A DNA stretch of 64,000 nt from Amyelois transitella (Eukaryota > Arthropoda > Insecta > Lepidoptera > Pyralidae), in the NCBI RefSeq assembly GCF_032362555.1, contig NC_083536.1, forward strand, positions 5,270,001-5,334,000. The letters are read 5' to 3'. The notes under the pieces were generated by a model. That model was not told the origin of the DNA and did no database searches. It was given only the letters and a program-made list of their open reading frames with translations. The first letter of the stretch is position 1, and every line of letters begins with the position of its first letter. The position numbers and the translations under genes were made by a program. Positions 54,852 to 64,000 of the stretch are shown piece after piece.

Positions 54852-57414
54852 TTAAATACCCTCGTGACTCAAGAAAAACCTGTATACCCGCGATTTGAAA
54901 CTAGAACGACTTGGCGATGTCCTGATGGACTCAGGAAGTGAATTCCAGAGCCTAACAGCCATAACGGCGAAAGGATTGGAGGCAATACCTGTACGGTGAA
55001 AAGGGATAGCAAGAGTTAACTTATTTGAAGAACGTAGGACTTTTTCGTGAGTAGAACTTAATAGTTGGAAGTCTTTTTTAAGATAGTCTGGGGCAAGCTG
55101 ATTATTGAGAATGGAATAGAGCTGACATAAAATGTGAAGATTTCTACGGTTACGGATGGGGAGCCATTTTAGCTGAGAACGGTATTCAGAAATATGATCG
55201 TACTTCCGAAGGCAGAATAACGGCCTCTGTGGCTCAGCGGTAGTACGCTTGTCTGTGACACCGGAGGTCCCGGGTTCGAATCCCGGTCAGGGCATGATGA
55301 GAAAAGAACTTTTTCTGATTGTCCTGGGTCTTGGATGTTTATCTATATAAGTATTTATTATAAAATATAGTATCGTTGAGTTAGTATCTCGTAACACAAG
55401 TGTCGAACTTACTTCGAGGCTAACTCAATCAGTGTAATTTGTCCCGTATATATTTATTTATTTATTTAATACAAACCTGATACAATTGTTTAGAAGACGT
55501 TCTAATTTGTTGAGATGCTCTTCAGTTAAATCCAGATAACATACATCAGCATAATCAATTATAGGCAGAAGAAGTGCATGGGCAAGCAAAATCTTCGTCT
55601 TTGTTGGAAGAAAATGTTTTAAGCGTTGCAGATAATGCAGAACACTGTAAACTTTTCGACTGGTTGCAACAACGTGTGAATCCAAATGTAAGTTGGTATC
55701 AACATGTAAGCCAAGGTTTTTAACAGTCGTACTAAATTCAATTATAGTTCCGTCAAAGATCAGCGGTGGCAAAGTGTTAATGTCAATATTATTAATCTGA
55801 TAGAAACTGCCAACTACTATAGCCTGACACTTTTTAACATTAACAGTAATGCCAAATCGATTAGACCAGTATAGAACTCCATTTAAGTTTTGATTCAGCA
55901 AATCAATGGCCTGTTCCATGTTATCAATATTCGTCTGTACATAAAGCTGCAAGTCGTCAGCATAGAAGTGATAGAAACAGTTAATATATGATGAAAGCAA
56001 GTTTATGAAAACTGATAACAAAATAGGAGACAAATACCGCCTTGTGGGACGCCAGCTTTCAATTCGCACCAATCTGATTCATCCGTACCGTTACGAACCT
56101 GTTGCCGGCGTCCATGAAGATAACTGGAGAACCAAGAAATCACTGAAGAAGAGACGTTGCAACGGGAAAGGGTGGCTAAAAGGATATCAATGTCAACAGT
56201 ATTAAATGCGTTACTAAAGTCTATTAATACTAAAATTGTGACTTGCTTATGTTCCATGCCCGTTCTTATGTCTTCTGTAACTCGAAGAAGTGCAGTGGTG
56301 GTACTATGCACCGGCCTAAAACCAGATTGATATTTGTTTAAAAGGTGGTTATCAAGTAGATGAGAGTTGTTTTGATAACTGGTTAAAGGCAGATGCTTCT
56401 AGAACCTTCGATAATAATGAAAGTATGGAGATAGGACGTATGTCATTCAGATGAGTAGGGTCTGGGATTTTTGGGGGAGGACGTACATAGGCCATGAGCC
56501 ATGAAAGAGGAAAGATTTTCTGAGAAACTGTTATTAATAATATGTGTGATGATAGGGAGGACATAAGAGAGGATTGGAATTAACATCACACGATTTATTT
56601 GATCTGGACCAACGGCATTAGAGGAGATGGAATGAATGATTTTGTATACGTCGTCTTCAGTGACAGCTGAGAATTCAAATGGCCTACCGTCGGGAGAAGA
56701 CGAAGAGATCGAAGCTAATTTTATATTTTCATCTAAAAGAGGAACTGAGGAAAAATGATTATTTAGCTCATTCAAAGTGAAAGGGAATTTTGAACATGAT
56801 TTCTGTACTTTACTTATACCCTGAGAATTAAGAAATTTCCACATATTAGCTGGAGAAACATTTTCTATGTTGTCAGAGAAATATTGGCGTTTTGCATTTC
56901 TACAAAATCTATTGCAGAGATTCCTTGCAGCCTTATATAAGCACCAATTCTCGTTAGTACGATCCCGTTTAAACTTTCTAAAGACACGATTTCATTTTCT
57001 CATGGCGATACGTACCGCCTCCGTGAACCATGGTGCAGGAGGGCGCTTTATTTTGATGGCACGTACGGGAGCATGTTTATCGTACAATGTTAACACTTCA
57101 TTATTAAAGCGAGAATTTTTTTCATCCACTGTATTAGCCGACAAAACCGGAGACCAATCTATCCTCGCTGCATCAGATGTAAGAGCTTCATTATTTATTT
57201 TGGAAAGGCAACGGAGTTTCATTATGGTTGGTTTTGGTCTTGGAACTTTAATTTTATAGGAAACGTAAATAAGATCGTGATGAGAGAATTCAGGAGCGGG
57301 CGCTTGACCATGATTGGCAACAAGACCAGCTGAAGAGGTAATGATCAAGTCAAGCAAAGAGGGATCATGTTCTGTGAAGTGTGACAAATTGACTTGTATC
57401 AGAATGAATGTCAT
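54852..57414 (-). pseudogene. LINE G ORF2: endonuclease end and reverse transcriptase, broken
   Basis: The minus-strand order is endonuclease end DLIITSS and SHHDLIYVSY (about 57280), linker with KFKRDR, RT segments TTALLRVTEDIRTGMEH and LIDFSNAFNTVD (about 56220), AGVPQGGI (about 56040) and HFYADDLQLY (about 55955). The C-terminal piece, beyond the SINE, is KYDHISEYRSQLKWLP ... VMAVRLWNSLPESIR, ending with TAA at 54852. A one-base deletion near 56020 and other shifts at about 56450 and 56850 break the frame. Confidence 0.85.
55222..55467 (+). mobile_element. tRNA-derived SINE in LINE G
   Basis: The head at 55222-55293 looks like a tRNA, with an A box in TGGCTCAGCGGTAGTACG and a B box GGTTCGAATCC. 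Its acceptor stem pairs badly. A body of about 130 bp and a TTTATTTATTTA tail follow. An AATA duplication flanks it; removing the SINE restores the LINE G frame. Transcribed by RNA polymerase III and moved by LINE enzymes (family knowledge). Confidence 0.88.
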
Positions 57415-57420
57415 AAAAGG

Positions 57421-58579
57421 TTGAAGCTAATTGACCTTCCTTCCGAGCTGCTTGAATGTAGTGACAGAATGTGTCAGAATTCTAGTCATAAAATTGTAAT
57501 TGATAGGTTTTATAATAATATTATTGTACAGGCCCTTAAAGACTCGGCTTCATTATCCTGGCTGAGGCTCACGGGCTGGCTCGGTTAAAATTCCAAACGT
57601 GGGTTTTGCTGGGAAAACCTAAGTACGGTATTGCATACAAAGAATTGTGTGAATCTCGCAAAGTATTTAAGTCTCGTTAAAAGTGGTGCCAGGACCATGA
57701 GACTCAGATAAAAATGGACATTCTGGCCTCTCACCATTCCAAGAAGGACTTCCGTTCATTTTCGAAAAATACGAACCGCTTGCAATGTAAACCGAATCAG
57801 CCCGTGAGCGTTGGCGGTGTTAGTGATCCCGCGAGTATTGCTGATCTTTTTGTTGATCATTTTACTATTAAGTCGCCTCTCGGCCCTTCACAGTCGATAC
57901 TGAATGTTGCGTCCGACGTGAAAAGGGAACTGTCTTTTTCAGTTCAGGATATAGCTCTGTTGGTGAAATCGATGTCCCGGGGTAAATCACCTGGCCGCGA
58001 CGGGCTCAGCATTGAGCATCTCAAATTTGCGGGTCCGCATTTGCCGCGAGTTCTATTTTTACTGTTTAATTTTTGCTTGGGTCATGGGTACATGCCTGAG
58101 GAAATGATTCGTACAATAGTAGTACCTATAGTGAAAAATAAGACAGGCGATCTCGGGGATAAATATAATTACAGGCCAGGCCAGGCCGTTGGCCACGGTT
58201 ATATCTAAGGTATTTGATGGCTTGCTTAGTATCCGGTTAAACAAATGTGTAAAACTGCACGATAATCAGTTTGCGTTTAAACCTAATTTATCAACTGAGA
58301 GTGCAGTACTGTGCCTTAAGCACGTCATCAACTACTATGCAGAGCGCAAAACGCCAGTTTTCGGTTGCTTCCTCGACCTGTCGACCGCTTTTGACCTGGT
58401 TTTTTACGACATCCTATGGAAGAAACTTGAAAGGACCAACTTGCCAGTTGAATTTATCAATATCTTGAAATTTTGGTATTCAAACCAGGTCAACAATGTG
58501 CGATGGGATGGGGTCCTGTCTAGATCATATGGGTTGGAGTGTGGTGTGAGGCAGGGGGGGTTGACCTCAGCTACGCTCT
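57421..58579 (+). mobile_element. LINE C, middle fragment
   Basis: This fragment of the same kind of CR1/Jockey-like LINE as 18451-20505 covers the linker after the endonuclease and the first half of the RT. It starts head to head with LINE G near 57420 and ends at the Hel-A TC terminus (58580). Confidence 0.7.
57714..58579 (+). pseudogene. LINE C reverse transcriptase, N-terminal half, broken
   Basis: RT motifs: SPGRDGLSIEHLKFAG near 57988, IRTIVVPIVKNKTGD near 58110, then, in another frame, NQFAFKPNLSTESAV near 58265, FLDLSTAFDLVFYD near 58370 and CGVRQGGLTSATLF near 58540. A frameshift with a small duplication near 58180 separates the two parts. The YxDD active site is lost at the Helitron. 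Confidence 0.78.
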
Positions 58580-58769
58580 TCCATACATATAATAAAACTG
58601 TGACTGAACATTGTCTGTACATTGAAGATATTTAAGAAAAAATATTGTAAGGGGTCTTTTTAGAGTCAATAGAAGCCAAAACATTTTTTTTTTAATTTTT
58701 GTCTATATGTCTGTCTGTCTGTCTGTCCGTCTGTCTGTCTGTATGTTTGTACGCGCATCACGCAAAATG

Positions 58770-58913
58770 TCTAAAGAAAACACGTTTGGTTATTCAGTGC
58801 AGACTGACAATTTATTATAAAGAATATTGACATTTTTGTTTTAGTTCACACACCACAGACTAGGTGTCGCTAGTAGTTGCATTTTGATACAATGTTATTG
58901 TCTATTACCAACA
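58770..58913 (-). repeat. Copia-2 3' LTR
   Basis: A 144-bp LTR on the minus strand, starting TGTTGGTAATAG and ending TTCTTTAGA. Confidence 0.93.
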
Positions 58914-58940
58914 CCCCCACTTATCAAAATAAACTAAACA

Positions 58941-61900
58941 TTACAATTTTAATATACCCAAAGATTCCATAAATTTATAGTGTTTGACTGCACTTAGACC
59001 TTTAGTCAACAAATCTGCCGGCATTTCATTTGTAGATAAATAATTGACTTTTACTTTTCCACTATTGACAGTCTCTCTAACAAAATGATGTTTAACATCA
59101 ATATGTTTTGTCCTGTTGTGACATTGATGATTTGTAGCCATCTTCAATGCACTTTGATTGTCGCAATTCAACCTAATTGTTGACAAAGATCCAGTTAGCT
59201 CATACAATAGTTCTCTTAAATATACAGCCTCCCTACAGGCTTCAGAGAGCGCGACATACTCGGCTTCGGTGCTCGAAAGGGCAGTAACTCTCTGCTTCCG
59301 ACTCTGCCATGAGATGGCTGTACCCGACATTACAAAACAAAATCCGGTATACGATTTTCTATCTAAGTTATCGCTTGCCCAATCAGCGTCAACAAAACCT
59401 TGCAAGTCCCCTCCATGACTACTAAATTTTAAACAATACTTTTTCGTCTTTTTTAGATATTTAAGAACTCTTTTGGCATAGTTCCAGTGTTCAGTACTAT
59501 AGCAAGTATTAAATTGACTTAAATAAGATACAGAGTAGGTGATATCAGGTCTTGTCATGACCGCAAGATACATAAGACAACCCAACAGTTTTTGATAACT
59601 AAGTCCTACTGTACATTTTCCTGCTTTTGGTATATTCAATTTATTTTCTATAGGTGTATCAATTGTACTACAATCGCTCATATTAAATTTCAACAATAAT
59701 TCTTCTATATACTGTTGCTGATCTATAGTTATCTCATATTTATTACAATCTTTCTGAACACTAATATTCATACCTAGATATTGCTTAACCTCACCCAAGT
59801 CTTTGATTTCAAATTCTGAATTTAAAATGTCTTTTAACTTTTCAGCCTCATTCTTACTATTTGAAAATATGAGAAAGTCATCTACATACAAAGCTATTAT
59901 AATCTTTATATCTTTACACATCTTTATAAATAAACAAGGCTCTTGTATACAGTTTTTATACTCATTTTTACATAATACATCAGAAACTCTCTCATACCAA
60001 GCCAAGGCGGATTGTTTTAATCCATATACTGCCTTATTTAGCTTGAGTACTTTCCCTGATGTTTCTGATACATAACCTTCAGGGGCACACATATAAATTT
60101 CCTCATTTAAATGACCATTTAGATAAGCAGTCTTAACATCTAACTGAGTAATGTTCAGTCCTAGTTTTACACTTATTGCAAACAATAGTCTTAATGTAGA
60201 GTGTCGCACCACTGGTGAAAAGGTCTCACTATAGTCCAGTCCACGTTTTTGGGTAAAACCTTTTGCGACTAATCGCGCACGATATTGCACTTCACTATCA
60301 CTTTTGATCTTTTTCTTTAACACCCAACGACATTTCACAATTGTAGCCCCTTTTGGAGCATCAACAAGCTCATAAACTTCATTCTTCCTGAACGACTCCA
60401 TTTCCTCATCCATTGCCTTCTTCCATTGCTCGCTTTCAGGACCATTCAAGGCTTCAGTCACTGTCAGTTCAGTATCCTCTGTAGCCAACAAGCCTGTCTG
60501 ATTGTACCGAGCTGGCTTACGTCTCTCCCTCTTCGGTCTGTCGGAGATCTGTTCTGGCGAATGAGTTGGGCTGCTCAATGATGAACAATCAGGAACGTAG
60601 GTCTCATCAGCTTCATAGCATGTCAACTGTGATGATTCACTGTCAGAGTTTTCTTCGGTATCTAGTTCTGATCGTTCCAGACATTCTGCCCCCACTGAAC
60701 GATCATCCCCTACTGGGTCAGCCAAGCTTTCTTCTACATTCCATATTGTTTCTGTAGTTGCAGGCATTGCTTCTGACACTAGTGACTCCATCACCACTAC
60801 ATCTCGGCTTGTAGTAACCTGGTTGGTGACAGGATTGTATACTCGGTAGCCCTTTACATGTTCTGAATAACCAACAAGAATATGCTGCTGAGCTTTCTTG
60901 TCCCATTTGTTTCTCCTTTCTTTGGGAACATGCACCATGACTGGACTGCCAAAGATCCTTATATTGCTCAAATTGGGCTTCGTTCCTTGCCACATCTCAA
61001 ATGGTGTCTTGTCATTGAGGCCTGATACTATAGATCGATTTTTTAAGTATACGGCAGTTGATACTGCCTCTGCCCAAAACTTTTTACCTAAGTCAGCATC
61101 AAACAACAGGCATCTTGCCTTTTCAATAATTGTTCTATTGTTTCTCTTTGCCATACCATTTTGTTCTGGCGAGTAGGGGTTGGTTTTCTGATGTATGATG
61201 CCACAAGATTTCAAAAAACCTTCCATTTCTTTTGAACAAAACTCTCCACCATTATCTGTACGTAATATTTTAATCTGTACATTCTTTTGGTTCTCCACCA
61301 TTGCTTTGAATTCTCTGAAGTATTTATAAACCTCATTTTTCTGTCTCATAAAGTAGACAAAGGACATGCGACTGTAGTCATCGACCAGAAGAAGGAAGTA
61401 TTTAGATAAACCAATGGATTGGGTTTCCATTGGCCCACATACATCCGCATGCACAATTTCCAGCACTGCTGTTGCTCTAGTGCCTGTGGGGAACGGTAAT
61501 CGGGGTTGTTTTCCTTGACAACAAACCGTACAATTAGATTTTGTCACTTTAAAAGAATCTTTATAGTCGACACCTTCCACAGAACCATTCTTCATTTTGG
61601 TCAAATCTTTTGTATTTATGTGGCCTAACCTCCTGTGCCATAATAAGGCACTTTCTCTGGCAATCAAACATTTTGGTGCCGGTGTATTTCTTAAATCTAG
61701 TTTATACACACCATCAATGAGGTTAGCAACTGCCACTAATTCATTCTTTGCATTGTGAATTAAACACTGACTATTTGAGAAAGAAACACTGTTGTTGTTT
61801 TTAATTATTTGGCTGACTGACAACAAATTTGTTGTAAGGCCTGGTACAAACAGAACATCCTTTATCTTGATATCATAGCCTTGCTGTGTTGATATTTCAA

Positions 61901-62858
61901 TACTGCCTTTGCACAATACATTAAGCTTCTCATTGTTAGCTATCATAATCTCGGTGCATGTCTCTGGATTTGAAACTTCTTGCAACCAACTTTGGACAGC
62001 CGTCATGTGAACACTGGCTCCTGAATCCACGTACCAATCGTCTTTACTATATTTAGCACTCAAGAAAACAGCACTAAAAGCATTATTCGACTTATATTTG
62101 CTTGATTTTTCTAACATTGGACACTGATTACGATAATGACCCGGAGTTTTACATTTGTAGCAGGTAATGTTTTTATTTTTACTTGTCATTTTTACGTTTG
62201 TGGTTGATTTACCGCTATTGCCGCTCTGATCGGTGTTGCCATATTTTGTTTTAAATTTTTCCCATTTTGACGCAAACGCCGATTCAGTATTCTGCGTATC
62301 TTTCAAGGTCAATAATTCTAACGGCTCCGAATCTAATAACTTTGTTTTTATGACTTCAGCCGTAATCGCAATACCTGAGTGTTCTATGGCCATAATCATT
62401 GGTGTGAACTTATCTGGTAGTCCAGCAAGCATCAAAGATCCTATCCACTGATCTGTTATTTCAAAGCCGGTTCCACTCAACCTTTGTGATGTCTCCACAA
62501 TTTGAGTCACGTAGGTGGTCATATCTTCACAATTTTCTCGCCGTATTGAAATCAAGTGACGTAGTAACGAAATCTTTCTCGAAAAACCTGAGTCATCAAA
62601 CAGAGATTTAAGTTTATCCCATAACTCTTTCGAAGTTTTCGTCGTTTTGATATGCACGTACAAAGCTGGGTCGATAGTTAGGCATAATTTGGCCCGAGCC
62701 TTCGCATCATCTTCGGGTTTTATTTCCTTTTCTGCTACCGGTCGTACACAATGTAACATGCCATCCAATACCAGCACATTTTCAATTGCAAATGTCCACT
62801 CATCAAAGTTCTCTCGACCTTTTAATTTAGGCACACTGGCTAAATAGTTCGTCGACAT
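58941..62858 (-). CDS. Copia-2 Gag-Pol polyprotein, integrase active-site change
   Basis: An open frame of about 1,305 codons starts at 62858 (MSTNYLASVPKL), matching Copia-1. Order: gag; CCHC knuckle CYKCKTPGHYRNQC (about 229); protease WYVDSGAS (about 279); integrase with VHADVCG and RTDNGGEF; RT with LYVDDFLIF (about 992); RNase H with VDADWAS and SSTEAEY. The third catalytic residue of the integrase, Glu in Copia-1 (CERFN), is Lys here (AKRNN, codon AAG at 61148-61146), about residue 570. This probably abolishes integration. The rest looks intact. Confidence 0.93.
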   Translation of the reverse strand: MSTNYLASVPKLKGRENFDEWTFAIENVLVLDGMLHCVRPVAEKEIKPEDDAKARAKLCLTIDPALYVHIKTTKTSKELWDKLKSLFDDSGFSRKISLLRHLISIRRENCEDMTTYVTQIVETSQRLSGTGFEITDQWIGSLMLAGLPDKFTPMIMAIEHSGIAITAEVIKTKLLDSEPLELLTLKDTQNTESAFASKWEKFKTKYGNTDQSGNSGKSTTNVKMTSKNKNITCYKCKTPGHYRNQCPMLEKSSKYKSNNAFSAVFLSAKYSKDDWYVDSGASVHMTAVQSWLQEVSNPETCTEIMIANNEKLNVLCKGSIEISTQQGYDIKIKDVLFVPGLTTNLLSVSQIIKNNNSVSFSNSQCLIHNAKNELVAVANLIDGVYKLDLRNTPAPKCLIARESALLWHRRLGHINTKDLTKMKNGSVEGVDYKDSFKVTKSNCTVCCQGKQPRLPFPTGTRATAVLEIVHADVCGPMETQSIGLSKYFLLLVDDYSRMSFVYFMRQKNEVYKYFREFKAMVENQKNVQIKILRTDNGGEFCSKEMEGFLKSCGIIHQKTNPYSPEQNGMAKRNNRTIIEKARCLLFDADLGKKFWAEAVSTAVYLKNRSIVSGLNDKTPFEMWQGTKPNLSNIRIFGSPVMVHVPKERRNKWDKKAQQHILVGYSEHVKGYRVYNPVTNQVTTSRDVVVMESLVSEAMPATTETIWNVEESLADPVGDDRSVGAECLERSELDTEENSDSESSQLTCYEADETYVPDCSSLSSPTHSPEQISDRPKRERRKPARYNQTGLLATEDTELTVTEALNGPESEQWKKAMDEEMESFRKNEVYELVDAPKGATIVKCRWVLKKKIKSDSEVQYRARLVAKGFTQKRGLDYSETFSPVVRHSTLRLLFAISVKLGLNITQLDVKTAYLNGHLNEEIYMCAPEGYVSETSGKVLKLNKAVYGLKQSALAWYERVSDVLCKNEYKNCIQEPCLFIKMCKDIKIIIALYVDDFLIFSNSKNEAEKLKDILNSEFEIKDLGEVKQYLGMNISVQKDCNKYEITIDQQQYIEELLLKFNMSDCSTIDTPIENKLNIPKAGKCTVGLSYQKLLGCLMYLAVMTRPDITYSVSYLSQFNTCYSTEHWNYAKRVLKYLKKTKKYCLKFSSHGGDLQGFVDADWASDNLDRKSYTGFCFVMSGTAISWQSRKQRVTALSSTEAEYVALSEACREAVYLRELLYELTGSLSTIRLNCDNQSALKMATNHQCHNRTKHIDVKHHFVRETVNSGKVKVNYLSTNEMPADLLTKGLSAVKHYKFMESLGILKL

Positions 62859-62935
62859 ATCGCACAACACAATCGTGATCCAAAATTAATAACTTTATCA
62901 CTTTATTTTATGAAGCGTTGAATAGCCCATAACCT

Positions 62936-63078
62936 CTAAAGAAAACACGTTTGGTTATTCAGTGCAGACTGACAATTTATTATAAAGAATATTGACATTT
63001 TTGTTTTAGTTCACACACCACAGACTAGGTGTCGCTAGTAGTTGCATTTTGATACAATGTTATTGTCTATTACCAACA
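62936..63078 (-). repeat. Copia-2 5' LTR
   Basis: A 143-bp copy of the LTR at 58770-58913, lacking one A near its end. It is followed (minus strand) by the GGTTATGGGC primer site. Confidence 0.93.
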
Positions 63079-63427
63079 AAATGTACCGAACGGATCTGAA
63101 CGAAATTCGGCACAGATATAGTTAGTAACCTGGATTAGAATATAGGCTCCTTTTTATCCTGAAATTCTATCCCAAGGGGATGAAATAGGGGGTGCAAGTT
63201 CGTATGGAACTTCGTCATTTTTGAATCGATATAAAAAGCTATAAATAATTAATTATCATATTTATTATGATTGAAAAAATAGCATTTTATTGATTAAATT
63301 AATTATGCTTTGTTTATTTATTTAGTTCCCGTGGTTTAGATATTTATTTTTTGCCCACCCGATACAAGATGGCGCCTCATGAGAATTTAAAACATAACAC
63401 AATTGTAGCCGCTGGCAAAATTTTTAA

Positions 63428-63560
63428 TCCATACATCCATACATATAATAAAACTGTAACTGAACATTGTCTGTACATTGAAGATATTTAAGAAAAAATA
63501 TTGTAAGGGGTCTTTTTAGGGTCAATAGAAGCCAAAACAATTTTTTTTGAATTTTTATCT

Positions 63561-63594
<34 letters not shown>

Positions 63595-63973
63595 CTGTCT
63601 GTATGTTTGTACGCGCATCACGCAAAATCTACCGAACGGATCTGAACGAAATTCGGCACAGATATAGTTAGTAACCTGGATTAGAATATAGCCTACTTTT
63701 TATCCTGAAATTCTATCCCAAGGGAATGAAATAGGGGGTGCAAGTTTGTATGGAACTTCGTCATTTTTGAATCGATATAAAAAGCTATAAATAATTAATT
63801 ATCATATTTATTATGATTGAAAAAATAGCATTTTATTGATTAAATTAATTATGCTTTGTTTATTTATTTAGTTCCCGTGGTTTAGATATATATTTTTTGC
63901 CCACCCGATACGAGATGGCGCCTCATGAGAATTTAAGAAATAACACAATTGCAGCCGCTGGCAAATTTTTTAA
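63428..63973 (+). mobile_element. Helitron Hel-A 5' module, second in series
   Basis: It starts TCCATACATCCATACAT after A63427 and ends ...GGCAAATTTTTTAA at 63973. 546 bp, non-coding, with a (CTGT)n run near 63560-63603. It lies directly after the module that ends at 63427 and is followed by another. Confidence 0.7.
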
Positions 63974-64000
63974 TCCATATCCATATCCATACATCCATAC
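63974..64000 (+). mobile_element. Start of a third serial Hel-A module
   Basis: TCCATATCCATATCC after A63973 is the start of another Hel-A 5' end, cut by the window edge. Confidence 0.55.

Larger units (their letters stand above)
54735..57420 (-). mobile_element. LINE G (CR1/Jockey-like), 5'-truncated
   Basis: This minus-strand LINE is related to LINE D. The 3' end has an (AAAT)n-rich tail near 54740-54760. The 5' end is cut within the endonuclease near 57420, where it meets LINE C head to head. It carries a tRNA SINE at 55222-55467. Confidence 0.82.
58770..63078 (-). mobile_element. Copia-2 LTR retrotransposon
   Basis: A minus-strand copia element of 4,309 bp has LTRs at 58770-58913 (144 bp) and 62936-63078 (143 bp), differing by one missing A. 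An AAATG duplication flanks it (58765-58769 and 63079-63083). On its own strand the LTR starts TGTTGGTAAT after the polypurine tract AAGTGGGGG. The 5' LTR is followed by GGTTATGGGC, a copia primer site. It sits inside a Hel-A 5' module. Near-identical LTRs mean a recent insertion. Confidence 0.95.
58580..63427 (+). mobile_element. Helitron Hel-A 5' module, split by Copia-2
   Basis: The 5' TCCATACATATAATAAAAC begins at 58580. The first part ends at 58769 and the rest resumes at 63079/63084 after Copia-2. The unit ends at ...GGCAAAATTTTTAA (63427), where the next module begins. Together about 535 bp, the same unit length as 13436-13971 and 63428-63973. Unlike the others, the base before the TC is T, not A, so the left end may be altered. 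Confidence 0.7.

Noticed and set aside
55222..55293. Functional tRNA gene
   Set aside because: A and B boxes are good, but the acceptor stem pairs poorly and the sequence continues into a SINE body and tail with a target duplication.

Overview
The window looks like a piece of an insect nuclear genome, most likely a moth or butterfly. It is AT-rich and has spliced genes. It carries Helitrons with TC...CTAG ends inserted at A^T, an RTE LINE of the type common in Lepidoptera, a tRNA-headed SINE and (ATGT)n-tailed short retroelements. I see no bacterial features and no convincing complete host gene. Almost every base belongs to a mobile element or its debris, as expected of heterochromatin, a W chromosome or another repeat sink (inference).

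Region 1-13,971 is one nested stack. A Helitron 5' module (Hel-A type, copies X and Y) hosts a Helitron of a second family (Hel-C, minus strand, 487-13377). That copy was invaded by two head-to-tail plus-strand Hel-C copies (1050-4390 and 4391-7845) and by an intact Copia element with identical LTRs (8458-12813). The first inner Hel-C carries a mariner, which itself carries a short retroelement. The second carries a full Hel-A (5755-7519). Each junction can be read at base level.

Region 13,972-28,374 holds a decayed Gypsy/errantivirus-like element truncated in integrase (13994-about 18450), the 5' half of a CR1/Jockey-like LINE (LINE C), an inverted pair of Hel-A copies (20506-23034), and a larger Helitron with a PIF1-type helicase remnant (23053-27850). 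That Helitron is split by another LINE (LINE D). A small Helitron (27920-28199) follows.

Region 28,375-39,136 has an apparently intact mariner (28375-29697). Next to it is a minus-strand, intron-containing gene (29938-36732) encoding an XPG/PIN-nuclease-like protein. I assign it tentatively to an Academ-type DNA transposon. It carries N-terminal lesions, a Helitron insertion that can be removed exactly (32601-34327), and an open 2.4-kb C-terminal exon. A possible small two-exon gene lies at 37759-38021.

Region 39,137-58,579 holds a short retroelement, a scrap of Gypsy RT, an RTE-like LINE (LINE E) and a second RTE LINE (LINE F). LINE F is split by a piggyBac element (43068-52408, TTAA duplications, 13-bp TIRs). 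The piggyBac transposase is in turn split by an intact BEL/Pao retrotransposon (44388-51032, identical LTRs). A minus-strand CR1/Jockey-like LINE (LINE G) with a tRNA SINE in it, and a second LINE C fragment, follow.

Region 58,580-64,000 has serial Hel-A 5' modules (plus strand). The first is split by a second Copia element (58770-63078, minus), whose reading frame is open but whose integrase has K in place of the catalytic E.

The coding content is transposases, reverse transcriptases, integrases and helicases that act only for their own elements. The elements that look youngest are Copia-1, BEL/Pao, mariner copy 2 and Copia-2. The Gypsy, the Academ-like gene and the LINEs are older.
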